Of a stretch of 64,000 nucleotides of DNA, positions 1 to 11,277 are shown piece after piece. Positions within the stretch are counted from its first letter, which is position 1; the number at the start of each line of letters is the position of its first letter. A program made the position numbers and the translations under genes. The notes under the pieces are model-generated. The model worked only from the letters and a program-made list of their open reading frames with translations. It had not been told where the DNA came from and did not search any database. This stretch comes from Saccharina japonica (taxonomy: Eukaryota > Sar > Phaeophyceae > Laminariales > Laminariaceae), in assembly GCA_008828725.1 (NCBI GenBank), contig MEHQ01001858.1, positions 180,843-244,842 of the forward strand, in the 5' to 3' direction.

Positions 1-915
1 AAACTTTTTGCTAGTGTCGGGTACCGGTATTGAGGGAGGATCGTCCTCATCGAAGTGTGGGGTATCGGTATCGAGTTCGTACTGAACCTCACTATAGAGT
101 ATTCATTCGGTATATAACCCTAATGTAGGGTATTGAGGCCGTACCGAACCTTACCGAGGACTTCGGTGAATACATACGTACATACCGAGAAAATAGTCCC
201 GGTACAGTTTGGCGTTGGCTTGTGTGCCATACCCTAACGACTAAACCCTTGGAAATCCGATAGCATCATACTGGTACCATTATACCATGATACCATGTCC
301 TAAAGGTTTAGAGTGCGTACTGAAACCCATATGTAGGTGTGCATCCTTGTCTCTCAGGGTGACACCAACTGTTACACCCCAAAAAGCACCTCCGAAAAGC
401 CTTCACCTATCCTATTCCTATCGTATGAATCTGTTAGACAGTAATATACATAATATACTGTCTGTTATACTGCGTGCATACCTGATACAGCAGCATAACA
501 AATATATATTGTCGAAAACAACAGGACATAATTGTACTTATGTATGTATGTGGACAACCGAAGGACAAAGAGGCAGCGATAAAGCAGCCGGCATGCATGA
601 AATCAAGCACGCCACCGCTCATAAGGTAAGACTCGGAACGGTCTGTTGTTCGACCGTGTAGGTGTTGATTTGTTGGCGTTGGTGTCATAACTGAGGCAAG
701 CAAGAAAGGCTACTATAAAATATTAATAGTAGGAGCGTTATGTTCCTAAAAATAAATCATGTTGGCGTCGACGCCATGATTACTAATTAAGATGAGGAAG
801 GTGAGTAAGCTAGGAGCTCTCTCTGTCTGCCCCTCGACGGTGTTGGTGTTGACGTCGGTGTCACAACAAAGGTAAGACAACTCAGCTACGCATGATACAC
901 ATTCATAGTGTTTAC
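1..915. other. Left-edge non-coding stretch, probably intron of the channel gene
   Basis: No exon is recognisable here. The stretch lies downstream, in transcript sense, of the last visible exon of the minus-strand OSCA-like gene, so it is probably intron. It contains two diverged copies of a GTTGRCGTYGGTGTCA-type segment, near 670 and 850, and a few CTATTAATAG-like words. Short open frames have no recognisable content. Confidence 0.4.
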
Positions 916-3230
916 CTTGAGCTCTCCTGCTTCACGTTCCCCATAGTGATCTCGTTGAAGTTCTCCTGCCCGTTTCCGCCAGTGCGGTAGACCAAAACCA
1001 TCAGCAAAACGCCGATCAGGCTCGGCCTGTTTGATTGCGTTGCGTTGCATCGTGTTGTGTCGAATTAAAACAATTATGACCATTATCATCATCATTACCA
1101 CCCATCGGTATGGTGATAGCCAGTCGTGCACCCACGGATGTGTAGTAGGCATAGACAACGCGCGAGGAAAGCAGCAACAGCAACAGCAAATGGTAGGCAA
1201 TGGTCAGCACTGGTCAGCACGGGTAAAGAGTAAGCACCGCAAGTGTTCCAGTAATCTAATCCACTGCAGGCAAGCACCGCAAATGTTGGAGTAATCCACG
1301 GCAGGCCGTACGAGCATCACAACGCAGTACGCTACTGCTGCAAGCGAAATACTTATACTTACCAGGTATACTGCATTATAAATAATAGAAGGATAATCGC
1401 GGAATACAAACAGCGGAAGGGGGTGAAAATGGAATAGCAATATCGGAACAGCAGGGAAATTACAAGTCTACCAGGTACTAGTAAAAGGTTAGGGTTAGAC
1501 TTACTTTATGTATGCATGTAGTCTGCAATGTGTAACGGCAGTTCCTAACCCTAAATGAAACGGTAAACTGCAAACGATAAACGATATTACAGTTAACCGC
1601 CCGGAAACCAAAGAGCTAAAACGCAGGTATCGCGGAGCAGGAGATGCTTATTTTAAATATTGCGTCCCTCTTTTCTTTTGCGAAAACAATAATTATAATT
1701 TACAACACGTGCACAACCCACACCTTTTATCCTGTACGAGAGGCATATATGTTATACCCTGGTATGTAATATGTATATCCTGTACCCGAGAGGGTGAATT
1801 ACCCTCTCGGGCGCATGTATCCCATCAACACTCTTGCATGTGAGTGACATGACATGACATGTAAGGTGAGCTTGAACCCGAAGAGGCGGTGCTTGGTAGT
1901 TAGTACCAGGGTATGTACCAGGAATATGGTAATGAGATGTATGGTACAAGGTTTATGGTCCAAAGCAATTGTATATAATTGTGTATCTATATTTTCATAC
2001 CTAGTGATTGTACGGCGGTAGCGTACGGTGCATGACATGTAGTGTGACACTGTAGCATGTAGAGTGTAATGTAGAGTGTAATTAATGGAGGTAAGCTTCA
2101 ACCCGAAGAGGCAGTGTTTGGTATGGTAACGTATCAGAACAAGGTACATACATGCTACCGGTACAAGGTATATACGGTGATGGTACATACACCTATCGTA
2201 GTACCTGGTATGGTACAATGTACATACCTGGTAAGGTGCTAGGTCTACGGTATATGGTGATGGTATCTATTTTCACGGTATGGTATGTAGCGACATGGTA
2301 GATGGTAGATGGTATATGATAGATGATAGATGGTGTTACTGACATGAAGGTGAGGTTGAACCCGAAGAGGCAGTGGCGCAGGAGCACGTAGTGGTCCATC
2401 CCAACCATACGGTGGAGTTCGGCATCGTTGATCTTGCCAATCGAACTCATCCAGGAGAACATTCCTGAAGCAACATTGGTATCGTAGTACAAGCAAGTTA
2501 GTGATAGTTAGGCATGGCAGGTGTATGCATATATAGGTACTGCTGCAGGTAGGCACACGAAGTAAAATGTTCGTAGTTACCATGTAAGGTATACCTACAA
2601 AGGGCCTCTGGCCTAACTAAAAAAGCTTATCCTAGACAACAGCACAGCAGTACGATAGTTCTATTACGGGGTTGTTAGTATTTTACATTTTACATGTGCG
2701 GCAATCTGTGTTACGATGTTCCACATACAAAACGCGTCCCCCCAGAAAAGGTAATTTCGTAATCTGATACGCAGTGTTTTTTGTTGACAGCTTGGGTAAC
2801 CTGGTCCCGACGTCCCTGTGGCCATATTTACATAATTACTGGGGTACAATTGAGCCATTTATAGGTGCAATTCAATTGAAGCCAAAAATCGGTCAAGGCC
2901 AACTTGAGTAGCCACAAGAGGGTTGTGCTGGTGTGTACCTTAAACCTTTCAGCCAAAAAATAGGCACAATCGGGCGCTGGCCAATCAGAGGAAGTCTTTC
3001 CCGAGTGCAATATTTAGTGTACCTATAAACGGCTCAAAATGCCTACTGTAGGTATACCTAATTTTGGCTTGTTATGGATACCTGGTATATATGATAAATG
3101 TGAATACGGTACTAAGTTTGTATGAATGATATATGCAACTATGCAACTACGTACCAGGTACAAATAAAAACAAAAGCTTACCGCTGGAGGGTTCCGGGGG
3201 CGTGCGGTGGGGCCGGTTGGTCTGCCTCGG
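916..3230 (-). CDS. OSCA/TMEM63-type (CSC1, DUF221) cation channel, N-terminal-region exons, partial
   Basis: Three minus-strand exons join in phase: 3230-3182 (49 bp), 2464-2344 (121 bp) and 1026-916 (111 bp). Acceptors end in GCAG, TCAG and ACAG; donors are GTAAGC, GTCAGT and GTAAAC. The joined peptide of about 93 residues runs from a proline-rich PPEPSSG segment through MFSWMSSIGKINDAEL and GMDHYVLLR into a membrane helix, then RTGGNG and FNEITMGNVKQ. This order matches the first part of the OSCA/TMEM63/CSC1 family: Trp-rich loop, G-D-x-x-x-L-R, transmembrane segment, TGGN, and F-x-x-x-T-x-x-N. Members are mechanically or osmotically gated cation channels of plasma or organelle membranes. 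The N-terminal start exon was not found. All later exons, including the pore, lie beyond the left edge. Splicing is inferred from sequence alone. Confidence 0.75.
1860..2385 (-). repeat. Three copies of the end of an OSCA exon inside the following intron
   Basis: The last ~30 bases of the exon ending at 2344 read, on the minus strand, CACTGCCTCTTCGGGTTCAA. They recur at about 2090-2125 and 1863-1900 with a few substitutions, about 230-255 bp apart and in the same orientation. The intervening sequence is rich in GGTA/TACC words. This looks like an old local tandem duplication of the exon's 3' end plus adjoining intron. The extra copies lack the same donor: the GTCAGT after the true exon is not kept intact in either copy. 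Confidence 0.7.
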
Positions 3231-3616
3231 CTGCGCAACAAAATACAACATACAACACAAACGGATAAAACGGACAGTCCAACACCCAGATCACAGAGAC
3301 AAGACAGACAGACAGAGACAGACGAACAGACGGGGTGAAGGGCAATTCAGGGGCAACCGTTACCGCACTGCTGTATAATATCAAAATATCATCATATCAC
3401 TGCCGAACATTATCAATATTCTATCAGCAGTATATTGGGAAAACATTAACATTACAGCAGTACCACGTACAGATAAAATAGTAAATAGCAGCAAGCAGCA
3501 TTGATTGGTTCTACATATCAAACAGAGGGGCGGACAGATACTAAATAAGAGACTCGACAACGGGCGCACGTTATGGTGAACACACAATATGATAGGAAGC
3601 AATACAGCACAGGTTG
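3231..3616. other. Non-coding stretch upstream of the OSCA exons
   Basis: Contains a CAGACAGACAGAGACAGACG purine-rich run near 3300 and otherwise AT-rich sequence. The missing N-terminal exon of the channel gene was looked for here and not found. Confidence 0.35.
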
Positions 3617-4355
3617 TCCGAGTACCTTGGAGTAAAGTCCCGAGTACTGGAGATAAATTGAATTACTTCAGGTACTCGGAGTATTTCGGGGTTCGATACT
3701 CCGGATACTGCTCGTACTCGGAGTATTTCGGGTATCAACACTCTCGATACTGCTTTACTCGGAGTATTTCGGGGTCCGATACTGCGGGTACTCCTTGTAC
3801 TCCGAGTATTTGGGGCTTCAGTACTGCTCATACTCCAAGTACTCCGAGTATTCAGGCCGCTAATACTCTCATACTCTTTTAAGTACTCGGAGTACGAAAT
3901 GTACTCGATACTCGGAGTATACTCGGAGTGTGAAGTACGTTAGGAGCATCTTTTGCATCATTTTAAAGACTCGGCCGTCATTCCTCCCAGGTCCTGGGAA
4001 CATGTGACTGGCGTTTATAGCATTTAAAAATTAACAGATGCTCCCATTAGCTCGGAGTATAACTAGGGTTTTTTCGAGAAAAAAATACTTCAGGTACTTA
4101 GTGTACTCGCAGTATTTCGGTGTCCAATACTCTCGATACTCGGAGTACTCCGAGTAATTTAGATGTTTTTACTCCGAGTACTGCTTGTACTCGAGTATAA
4201 GTACTGCTCATACTCCCAGTACTCGGAGTATTTGGGCCTTCAGTACTGCTCATACTCCAAGTACTCCGAGTATTTAGGCCACCAGTACTCTAATACTCTC
4301 AGTACTCGGAGTACGAAAAATACTCGATACTCCGAGTATACTCGGAGCATCTGTG
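3617..4355. repeat. TACTCGGAGTA palindrome array element, copy 1 (left end altered)
   Basis: Built from repeats of about 42 bp carrying the odd palindrome TACTC(C/G)GAGTA, in two homologous halves separated by a non-repetitive linker of about 100 bp (roughly 3940-4050). The right end is GAGCATCTGTG, the inverted repeat seen on the other copies. The left CACAGATGCTC end is changed here to CACAGGTTGTCC. Because the period is a multiple of three, frames stay open and give 14-residue protein-like repeats such as SEYFGVRYSGYCSY, which I do not regard as a gene. Confidence 0.85.
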
Positions 4356-4965
4356 CGATAATGCTACGAGTAGCAGTGAAATCGGGAGTCAACTAGCTGG
4401 AACGACAAGATCGTAGAGATGTTGTTTCAATAGTAAAAACCGAAACTACTGGGCCATAATGAAGCGCATGAGATCATACTCTTNCAAGGCTCCCAAAAGC
4501 CAAACCGTCGAGGCTGTTGGGAACAATTCTGACCATCCCACCCGCCCAGCTAACAGGCAAGAGACGTAACGAGATAGTCGGCCAGTACCAGGTATAGTTC
4601 CAAGCATATATATATATGTACAAGGCTTTCCTACGGAGTGGTCTTAATATAGTAAAGGCGACGCAAGAAAAACGGGTTACCTCGCCAGCAGCAGAGCGTC
4701 AACATAATGCACAGCAGCAGCTGCAGCAGCTTCAGCAGCAAAAAAAGACAGAAGCAACAAACTGCACTGCTGCATCTTCATCTAAAGCCGAGGAGTGCGG
4801 ACAAAGCGTTTATTGTGTAGACGAAGAAGGAAACTAATAACAATAAACATTGTGCACGTAGATATATACGAACTCTCGTTTTATGTTTCACCATGCTGCC
4901 ACCTGCTGGTCGCACATTTATGTACAGTACCTCCTACATCATTATTAATAGTACGTACTTCTATG
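4356..4965. other. Copy A spacer without recognised gene
   Basis: Contains an N near 4484, a TATATATATA run near 4606 and a CAG/CAA-rich stretch at 4700-4745 encoding only a low-complexity Gln-rich frame. It recurs at 11278-11888 almost unchanged. Confidence 0.4.
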
Positions 4966-5160
4966 CCGGTGTCTTCCTCTCCTTCGTGTTGCTTCGCCCG
5001 TGCAGCAGTTATCTGTTCTCTTGGGCACGCATGCTTTTCTTCTAGGGGTGCTTCTGACTCCGTGCATTTCATAATTCGTTTTATTGTCTTTACGTCCTTA
5101 CTCTTTGGTTCGGCTCGTGTCGATGTGTTCTCGTACCCTGTAAGTTGACATTTCACTTGC
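4966..5160. repeat. T-type dispersed repeat (retrotransposon-tail-like), copy 1
   Basis: Starts near ATGCCGGTGTCTTCCTC and ends near CTCGTACCCTGTAAGTTGACA. The same sequence, diverged, occurs at about 9858-10085 and 17625-17845 directly behind the YADD retrotransposon tails, at 11888-12082 (duplicate of this copy), and in reverse orientation at about 63570-63645. The position behind reverse-transcriptase fragments suggests it is the 3' untranslated tail of that LINE, present here without its coding part. The minus strand encodes an ITAARAKQHEGEEDTG-like frame in several copies, so a short coding remnant is an alternative. Confidence 0.6.
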
Positions 5161-6575
5161 TTTACTCATTCATTTAAGTTTAATTTGTTTGGTTTTTCTC
5201 TGTCTTACAGTCTGTGACCACATAGTAATTTGTATCGCTCTAAGATTAGGGATCAGAACAATGGGTGCATGTGATATGACTGGCCATACCATTACATGTA
5301 CTGCTGCAGTTAGGTTGTAAAACGCATTACAGGGTACAGTACGAGTAGAAAGAACGGGTTTCCTGTGAAGACAACACACACTGCTGTTTTATACATATAC
5401 TAGTGGTACCCCGAACCACGCCAGGGCGGGGCCGGTATAAAGCGGACAGAAACAAAAGTACAAAATAAGAACTGGGTCACGATCCACACACGCAGTCAAC
5501 CACGTATCAACCGCCCCACCGACCACCCACCCACCCACCACCCACCCACTCTCACGCATACTTACCAACATCCACTCACATCACTCACACCCACCCACCC
5601 AACCACCGACCCACCCACCCAACGTACGTACGTGCGCACCAACCGATCGACACCCACACGCACCAACCGATCCACCCGATCACAATCTCACAACAACACA
5701 GAGTGAAATCAGTAACAGCAGCACCAGTACGTACAGCATATAATAGTAGTTAGTCCTTTATATAACCCATCTACAGCAGCATTAACAACAACTAGCAGCA
5801 GCAGCAGCAGTCCAGCAGTACGACTCGTACGTACGTACAGCGGACACAAACTAAACAGCCGGCATGGATGCGCAGCCCTTGTACGTACAGCAGTGTAAAC
5901 AAAACGCCGGCATGGATGCACAGCCCTTGTACGTACAGCAGTGGCCTTTTTTGTTTTGTTTTTGGTCGATTTTTTACGTCTGGCCTTTTTATCTTGAAAT
6001 TAGTGTAAAAGTGGCTAACTCGCGATAGTTATGGGCCGATTTCGATTTTGAACCGAAGTTCTGGAGATCCATATTTTCACATCTGGGGGACTCTTTAGGA
6101 AAAAATTACTTGATTTTAGTATGACAGGAAAATTATCTTGATTTTAGTGTGGATATTTTTATCTTGAAATTAGTGTGATTTTGGACCCGGGCCGCAAAGC
6201 CCTCCGAATACGCTGGGAACCCCTCCCCTCCCGCGGGTAGATGTCAGCTGGGCTGTTTGCATAATACGTCAGTACAATACGTCAGTTTGGCTGTTACGTC
6301 AGTTGCTGTTTGCGAAGAGCTCAGTTGGCCTGTTTGAAGGGCTGGTTGCGAAACAAAAGGTCTGTTTGCAAAGAGCTGTGTATCAGTTGGTCTGTACGGA
6401 CAAAGAGGATCGAGTAACTACGGACCTCTAATCGTGAAAGAATAGATATGTTTATACATATAATCGGTATTTAAAGTTTGGAGTAAAGATGCGGGTATCT
6501 CTTTACGTACAGTACTCGGAAGAGAATCGACACCAGTTCTATAATTTATTACTGCTGTAGTAATAATCTACTTTA
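5161..6575. other. Copy A spacer with short tandem repeats
   Basis: Holds CCACCCACCCAC-type tracts at about 5513-5625, a ~48-bp direct repeat (GCCGGCATGGATGC...TACGTACAGCAGTG) at 5861-5942, repeated TTATCTTGAAATTAGTGT segments at 5990-6180, and repeated GTTTGC(A/G)AAGAGCT at 6309-6380. No gene recognised. The second copy is at 12083-13504 with indels in the microsatellites. Confidence 0.5.
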
Positions 6576-6781
6576 GGGCCCGTTTTAACGAGAATAAAAT
6601 AAATTCAATTTGGGAAAAATAACAATAAAAACTCGCGTTTCATTGGTCAACACACGCACCAGCACCAATGATTAGGATCTTGGGGTATATCTTGGGTGGT
6701 GGTGCGGGTTCTGACCAATGAAAAGCGGATTTATTTTTTTTTTCCAAATTGAACTTATTTGATACTCGTTAATTCGGGCCC
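6576..6781. mobile_element. 206-bp MITE, TTA target duplication (copy A)
   Basis: Terminal inverted repeats of about 38 bp begin GGGCCCGTTTTAACGAGAA on the left and, read inward from the right, GGGCCCGAATTAACGAGTA. The element is flanked on both sides by TTA (6573-6575 and 6782-6784). A 3-bp TWA target duplication and GGGCC ends fit the PIF/Harbinger superfamily. No transposase is encoded. Confidence 0.8.
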
Positions 6782-8447
6782 TTATAGCTATCAATAAATC
6801 TACTTATAATATATACAAGGTATATGCGGCGGTCTTTAATCTTTACACCTTAATAAGTGAGTCCGAGAAGCACCAGTAAGTGGCCAACGGACATTTTGTA
6901 GCCTTGTACCCTACAAATAGGAGGTACGACGTACCAGGTGTCAACAAAGGTTTAGTGTCGATAAATCCAGCATCACGTGTAATACTGTACTATACATCTA
7001 TAAGTTGTGTCTTGCGCACATACGAAGCACATACATATCCAGATTACATCGCATACGAATGTATATCAAGAAAATATGTACATGTACGTCGTAAGTATAC
7101 TCGTATAATATATTGTTATTTCTATATTATGTGAAATGCACTTGTTTTGCGTATTGGCACTTGCCACGCTCTTCTCTTCCTTCCGGCCGCGTGTCTGTTC
7201 TGGCGATGTTGGGGTTAGAGTTACGTATAGGGTTGAGGGGCATGTAGGCAGGCAGGGGAGGGGGGACACGCGGACACTACGGCGCAAGTTCAAGTTTGGG
7301 ACCCGGCCGGCCTCCGTGGCGCGTGGTCTGGGCGTTCAAAGTCGCGCGAGCTGGCTCTTCCTCCAGGGATTGCGTTCCGCGACGCCGAGCCGCCCGGGAC
7401 CATGGAAACCCCACCACCTTATTTTCGCTTTTCGCTCTGATGCTGCAGTCACACCGTCCCTCCAGCTCTCTACTATGCGGCAGCCGCGGTACAACAGAAA
7501 ACACACAATCTCAACAGCGGGCCGAATAATTGTATGATGTGCAGGGCATTAGGGCAGGACGATAGAAACCCACCCGTCGTCGGAATTTGTGCATGCTTTT
7601 AAAGCAACCGCGCAGCCACAGCGGTACACACTACAAAGACAGCAGCGGTGACACAGCACCCGCGCTTCAAGGTCTGGGCCTTTGTCACATGACAAGCCAC
7701 GGTGCTTTTCAGTTCGTTTGTGCAGTGTTGAGCGGGATATAGTGCAATCGTCACCACCTTTTCAGGTCCGAATTAAAGTTCTTCCACACGTTGTCGAAGC
7801 TCATCCTGTCATCGTAAGTACAAATATAATTAGGAACGCCTGATGACGATGTTTAATGTTCTCGCTTGTGAACTTGCGACACCCTCGGGATTTGAAGGTA
7901 ACCAACCACATCTCGAAGGGGAACCATGAGCCTTGCACTAATGAATACCGGTGCCACTAATGTAAACCTGATATCTGGTACACATTTATTTCCAGAATGC
8001 GAGAATCTTGTAGTCCATGTGACGTATATACGAGCAAGGTAAAGCACGTTATTACTCGACTTTTCTTTTCCCCTTACCCCCATCTGCGGGTATATATACG
8101 GTATACGGTAATAGGTTCGTGTGTTGTTGTCGCTGCTGCTGCTGCTGCTGCTGCTGTTCCTGCTATGTTGCCTTCGTGCCGAAAAACTGACTAAAAATAC
8201 TGTTATTGTACATACGTATATTATATGATTTATACATACGTGTGCACATTATAGTACTAAGAGTGGACTTGACTCGGTTGAAGGGAGGGAGGGCTAGGGT
8301 TGTTGATGTTTGTGGATGGTTCATGGTTGATGGTGCTTAGCGGGTGACAAACTTCAACTTGTGCAACCTCCATTATATGTATGCAACTCTTACTCTTTCT
8401 TGGTACGGGTATAAAACATACCAGGTACTGGTATTTACTGCCTGTGC
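6782..8447. other. Copy A stretch between MITE and retrotransposon, no confirmed gene
   Basis: A plus-strand ATG at 7402 opens a frame that hits TGA at codon 13 (7438-7440). The equivalent frame in copy B runs on with TGG. The stretch also has a (GCT)n tract at 8130-8155 and GC-rich sequence at 7260-7500. Nothing resembles a known protein. Confidence 0.4.
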
Positions 8448-9762
8448 GAGGAGGACCTCGGGGAGGACGGGGTGAAGGATGGCCCGCCATTATAATAGCA
8501 TTTGCATTTACGGAGGGCAGTATGGGGTGCGCTGTACGCCGACGATGCAGGCATTGGGGCTAAGGTAAGTGGGCGGAAGGAAGGCCTTCCGAAGGTGATG
8601 ACCGTCATTGTCACCGTTTTCGAAGCATCAGGCCTCACCGTATCCGAAAAGAAAACGGAGATCGATCTGCTGCAGACACCGAACCAGACACTCCGGACCT
8701 CACCACTCGTCGTCGAAGCTCGTCATCGAAGCAGCGGGCCAGAAGTATAGACAAGCGATGCAGTTTTCGTACCTTAGCGGTCTTGTCGCAAGCGCTGACA
8801 TTATGCCAGAGATCAAACGCCGGATCCGACTGGCAAGGGCATGCTACAATCGGTTCAAGCGGGAGCTGTACGATATGAAGGATGCCCCGTTCACTCTAAC
8901 GGTGCGCATGCTGAAGTAAAGGCCGAGGTGATGGAGACCCTGCTATACGGGTGTATGACGTGGACCCTTGGCCAGGAGCACTTTGCTGAGCTCCGAACGG
9001 CACACCACAGCCTCCTCCTACGGATCATTGGCTTCCAGCGCGGACAAAGCATCGACGACCTCATGTCGTACACCAAGGTCCCCAAGAAGGCACAATGCGA
9101 GAGCATTGAAACAACCATCCGCAAACGACGTCTCCTCGTTGCGGGGGCGGTACAGCGGACGACCATGAGCGGCTGACCCGTCGGGTGATGTTTGGGACGA
9201 TGGCTGGTGGGGAGGATCCGGGACCAGGCCGACCAGAAGATAACTATTGTAGGACCAATATCTAGCAGACGACCTCAGGACTTTTCAAGCCATCGAGGGG
9301 TCCGTTCACGGAAAGCTCCCCTTTGCTGTTCGGAGCAGATACGGTGTTACGGCCGAGGGCGGCTAAGAAGAGTGGGGGGTGGTATCTTGGGGACATCGAA
9401 GCGGCGGACTGTTTCATGGCGAGGTGGCACAGGGGGGAGGCGAAGAGACGCTGGCTAGGGCATGCAGCTGAGGACGCCAAGAGCGGCGACAAGGGGAGGG
9501 GGGGGGGACCGTATTGATATAGCTGTCGACGACTGCAAAAACGAAATGGTAAATGGTGTGGCAAGGTGTCGGTTCGACCAGCCCTTGAATTCGAGTAAAA
9601 CACGTTATCGTTTCTTGTTGAGTTGTTCACTGGGGGGGGGCGCGACAGCGGCAGTACTGACACTCGACATCGCTATTGAAGAGAGTAGGAAGGAGATGGC
9701 AGAGGGTGTGGCAGGGTCCCCGGATCGATTTTGTAGCATAGACGGGAAGCCATCATCGCCTT
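8448..9762 (+). pseudogene. Non-LTR retrotransposon fragment with YADD reverse transcriptase (copy A)
   Basis: Successive plus-strand frames, broken by frameshifts, give the end of a reverse transcriptase and what follows it: GALYADDAGI (catalytic YADD at about 8535-8546), GLTVSEKKTE, then FSYLSGLVASADIMPEIKRR, LLYGCMTWTLGQ, LRTAHHSLLLRIIGFQR and RRWLGHAAEDAKSGD. The Tyr-Gly-Cys/Trp-Thr and Leu-Arg-Ile-Ile-Gly features are typical of LINE polyproteins just after the reverse transcriptase. The 5' part, including any endonuclease, is missing, and frames break near 8700, 8918 and 9175, so it is dead. Behind the coding part (9500-9762) is a twice-repeated tail segment (GTCGACGA..GAAATGG..GTGTGGC). 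It lies in the duplicated block up to the G-run at 9499. Confidence 0.85.
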
Positions 9763-9857
9763 GAGTACGATTTTCTCTTTTCTCTCTTCTCTCTTCTTTC
9801 TTGCTATTTGGCCTTGTTTCTACGAGTATCTTTGTTTTACTTTTCCCCCCGCCGCCC

Positions 9858-10085
9858 TTATGCCGGTATCTTCCTCCTCTTCTTCGTGCTGCTTCATCCG
9901 TGCAGCTGTTATCTGTTCCTCTTGAGCACGTATGCTCTCTTCTAGCAGCCTTTTTCTGGTCTCCTTGCGTCATTTGTATTATGTTTCATTTCATAATTCG
10001 TTTTCTATTGTACGAGTATGTTGTTTCTTATTTTTCTGGTCTGGCTAGTGTTGTGTTCTCGTAACCGGTACGTTGGCATTGCACT
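9858..10085. repeat. T-type repeat, copy 2, behind the YADD retrotransposon tail
   Basis: Matches 4966-5160 and 17625-17845 with clear divergence (TATGCCGGTATCTTCCTCC start, GTTCTCGTAACCGGTACGTT end). It follows a pyrimidine-rich TCTCTTCTCTC stretch after the retrotransposon tail. Confidence 0.6.
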
Positions 10086-10525
10086 TGATTTACGACGCAT
10101 TCATTTTGTGATTAATTCTGTTTTGATTTTTATAAAAATGTTAAAATTCGTCAGCTGTGAGTACGACCGATTGAATAGTTGAAACTCAACTTTCCTAATA
10201 CGCCAGACACGCTCATTGGGTGTGCTTGTTCTATCTTCCAGTTTGTGAGAAAAATCTACGATATAGTAGTTGAAACTCAGTTCTGTACTTACTTTTAATG
10301 GCAAATCGTTCGCGTGTTCTATATCCATTCCTCATTAATAGTTCGATGACTCCCCTACTGCTACTGCTGTAGATGCTATCATATCAGCAAGGGTCAACAA
10401 GNTACATATCAAATAACTGCTGTATATACTACCATGGTACAGTACAGTGTGTACGTCCGTTCAATGTGTCTACTGTACGACGTATGCACACATCCAGCAA
10501 TCAATCAATGCTGCAGAGTAGTATT
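10086..10525. other. Unique spacer between the two tandem copies
   Basis: Not found in copy A or B. On the minus strand an ATG at 10328 opens MDIEHANDLPLK followed directly by AAA|GTAAGTAC, a strong donor in phase 0. That would suit the phase-0 acceptor of the first OSCA exon at 3230, but no homology supports it. An N lies at 10402. Confidence 0.3.
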
Positions 10526-11277
10526 CACAGATGCTCAGAGTACCTTGGAGTAAAGTAAAGTGTATTGGAGATAAAATACTTCAGGTACTTCGTGTACTCG
10601 GAGTATTTCGGGGTGGTTCGATACTCCGGATACTGCTCGTACTCGGAGTATTTCGGGTATGAACACTCTCGATACTGCTTTACTCGGAGTATTTCGGGGT
10701 CCGATACTGCGGGTACTCCTTGTACTCCGAGTATTTGGGGCTTCAGTACTGCTCATACTCCAAGTACTCCGAGTATTCAGGCCGCTAATACTCTGATACT
10801 CTTAAGTACTCAGAGTACGAAATGTACTCGATACTCGGAGTATACTCGGAGTGTGGAAGTACGTTAGCAGCATCTTTGCATCGTTTTAAAGACTCGGCCG
10901 TTATTCCTCCAAGGTTCTGGAAGCATGTGACTGGCGTTTATAGCATAAACAAAATCACAGATGCTCCCATTACCTCGGAGTATAATTAGAGTATTTCCGA
11001 GAAAAAATACTTCAGGTACTTTGTGTACTCGCAGTATTTCGGTGTCCAATACTCTCGATACTCGGAGTACTCCGAGTAATTTAGATGTTTTTACTCCGAG
11101 TACTGCTTGTACTCGAGTATAAGTACTGCTGATACTCCCAGTACTCGGAGTATTTGGGCCTTTAGTACTGCTCATACTTCAAGCACTCCGAGTATTTAGG
11201 CCACCAGTACTCTGATACTCTCGGTACTCGGAGTACGAAAAATACTCGATACTCCGAGTATACTCGGAGCATCTGTG
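10526..11277. repeat. TACTCGGAGTA palindrome array element, copy 2
   Basis: Left end CACAGATGCTCAGAGTACC and right end CTCGGAGCATCTGTG form a terminal inverted repeat. Two array halves (about 10540-10860 and 10980-11277) flank a linker that includes ACTCGGCCGTTATTCC and GTGACTGGCGTTTATAGC. No target-site duplication is visible at this copy. It lies at the left edge of tandem copy B and keeps the left end that copy 1 has lost. Confidence 0.85.

Larger units (their letters stand above)
3617..9499 (+). repeat. Tandem segmental duplication, copy A
   Basis: This block recurs at 10539-16428 with an offset of 6922 bp in its left part and 6929 bp in its right part. The left third (palindrome array and microsatellite-rich spacer) shows many small differences. 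From roughly 6880 to 9499 the two copies look almost identical; I noticed only one substitution at 7440. The match drops sharply after the G-run at about 9499. Content in order: palindrome array, LINE-tail-like T repeat, tandem CCACCCAC and CAG tracts, 206-bp MITE, and a decayed YADD retrotransposon fragment. Recent duplication or gene conversion is likely; an assembly duplication cannot be excluded. Confidence 0.9.

Noticed and set aside
3589-3882. Protein with 14-residue repeats (SEYFG.RYSGYCSY type)
   Set aside because: The period is simply the ~42-bp DNA repeat; several frames on both strands stay open equally well.
3617-4355. Regular palindromic repeats resembling a CRISPR array
   Set aside because: Repeats are not identical, there are no uniform unique spacers, no cas genes, and the setting is eukaryotic with terminal inverted repeats.
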